64,000 nucleotides of DNA from the NCBI RefSeq assembly GCF_013128195.2, contig NZ_CP053452.2:5146001-5210000 (forward strand). The letters are read 5' to 3'. The notes under the pieces are model-generated. The model worked only from the letters and a program-made list of their open reading frames with translations. It was not told the DNA's origin and ran no database searches. Of this stretch, positions 63,768-64,000 are shown one piece after another. Numbering within the stretch: the stretch's first letter is position 1; each line of letters starts with the position of its first letter. A program made the translations under genes and the position numbers. Source of the stretch: Frigoriglobus tundricola. Its GTDB lineage: Bacteria; Planctomycetota; Planctomycetia; Gemmatales; Gemmataceae.

Positions 63768-64000
63768 GGGGGCGATCTGGTATCGACCGGGTATCGGAAG
63801 TGTGAGGTGGCGTGTCGTGGTTGGTCGGTTGGCCACGTAAAAAGCCGTCCAAAATTTAACTGCTGAACCGCAGTACTCCCTCGCGGCGTAAGACCCGTGA
63901 GCCGTCCCGGCCTCTTCGCCTGAGAGGTGCCGGTTCGGACGCAAGTCAGGCTCGCGCGAACTCGAGGGTCGGGGACACCACCCGGTCCGCCTCGGCGGCC
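63768..64000 (+). ncRNA. ssrA: tmRNA (ssrA), 5' part, cut by window edge
   Basis: Transfer-messenger RNA that rescues stalled ribosomes and tags the nascent chain. The 5' end GGGGGCGATCTGGTATCGAC matches the conserved tmRNA start (GGGG.. TGG.TTCGAC). The reading frame starts at GCT (63862) and encodes AEPQYSLAA, then TAA (63889-63891), ending in the protease-recognised LAA. Stems of the pseudoknot region follow (GTGAGCCG, GAGAGGTGCCGG). The 3' tRNA-like half lies beyond base 64000. Confidence 0.93.

Overview
The window is GC-rich bacterial chromosome, most likely from a Gemmata-like planctomycete (family Gemmataceae). The inference rests on gene content: a long Hsp70-like protein, PQQ-repeat secreted proteins, a pair of methanofuran/H4MPT-type C1 genes, an N-type ATPase, a Uma2 relic, and a tmRNA whose tag reads AEPQYSLAA. 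No rRNA, phage, IS transposase or CRISPR array was seen.

Layout. 1-9863 (minus): type II secretion operon gspE-F-G-H-I-J-K-L-M; the last gene runs off the left edge and the gspL-like gene carries an apparent frameshift. 10119-15493: a broken Uma2 gene, queG, an AAA ATPase, and two genes like the kinase/synthase pair of methanofuran synthesis. 15610-26631 (plus): Hsp70-like protein, FHA/GAF histidine kinase (frameshifted), DUF433 protein, FlgI-like lipoprotein, and smc (four apparent frameshifts). 26727-37811: trypsin-like protease, DUF6065 protein, glycosyltransferase, squalene-cyclase-like repeat protein, ATP-grasp protein, gamma-glutamyl hydrolase, beta-lactamase-like protein and a small membrane cytochrome c domain protein. 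37969-44842 (minus): a complete N-ATPase operon atpD-C-Q-R-B-E-F-A-G. It is followed by a response regulator, tpiA, class I aldolase, a frameshifted zinc alcohol dehydrogenase and a phosphoketolase lacking its N-terminal half, together an accessory energy/carbon island decaying at its far end. 51709-59764: MoxR ATPase, a conserved hypothetical, a DUF58 protein, an S9 peptidase and two tandem PQQ-repeat proteins. 60455-64000: tRNA-Lys(CTT), a GT-C-like membrane protein, an alpha/beta hydrolase and the 5' part of ssrA.

The most unusual thing is a population of palindromic repeats of at least eight families (called A-H here). Families A, B and C sit inside protein genes without breaking the frame: queG, the methanofuran-type kinase and synthase, smc, the Hsp70-like gene and the S9 peptidase. 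A and C also have intergenic copies in the window. Families D, E, F and G, and the intergenic A copy, fill the spacer between two genes, often ending within 7-20 bases of the next start codon. No transposase accompanies them.

Several genes need one or more single-base shifts to read through (gspL, histidine kinase, smc x4, alcohol dehydrogenase x2, Uma2). Because smc is normally essential, uncorrected sequencing errors are a serious possibility for part of this pattern; the Uma2 gene and the phosphoketolase also have large deletions and look truly broken.
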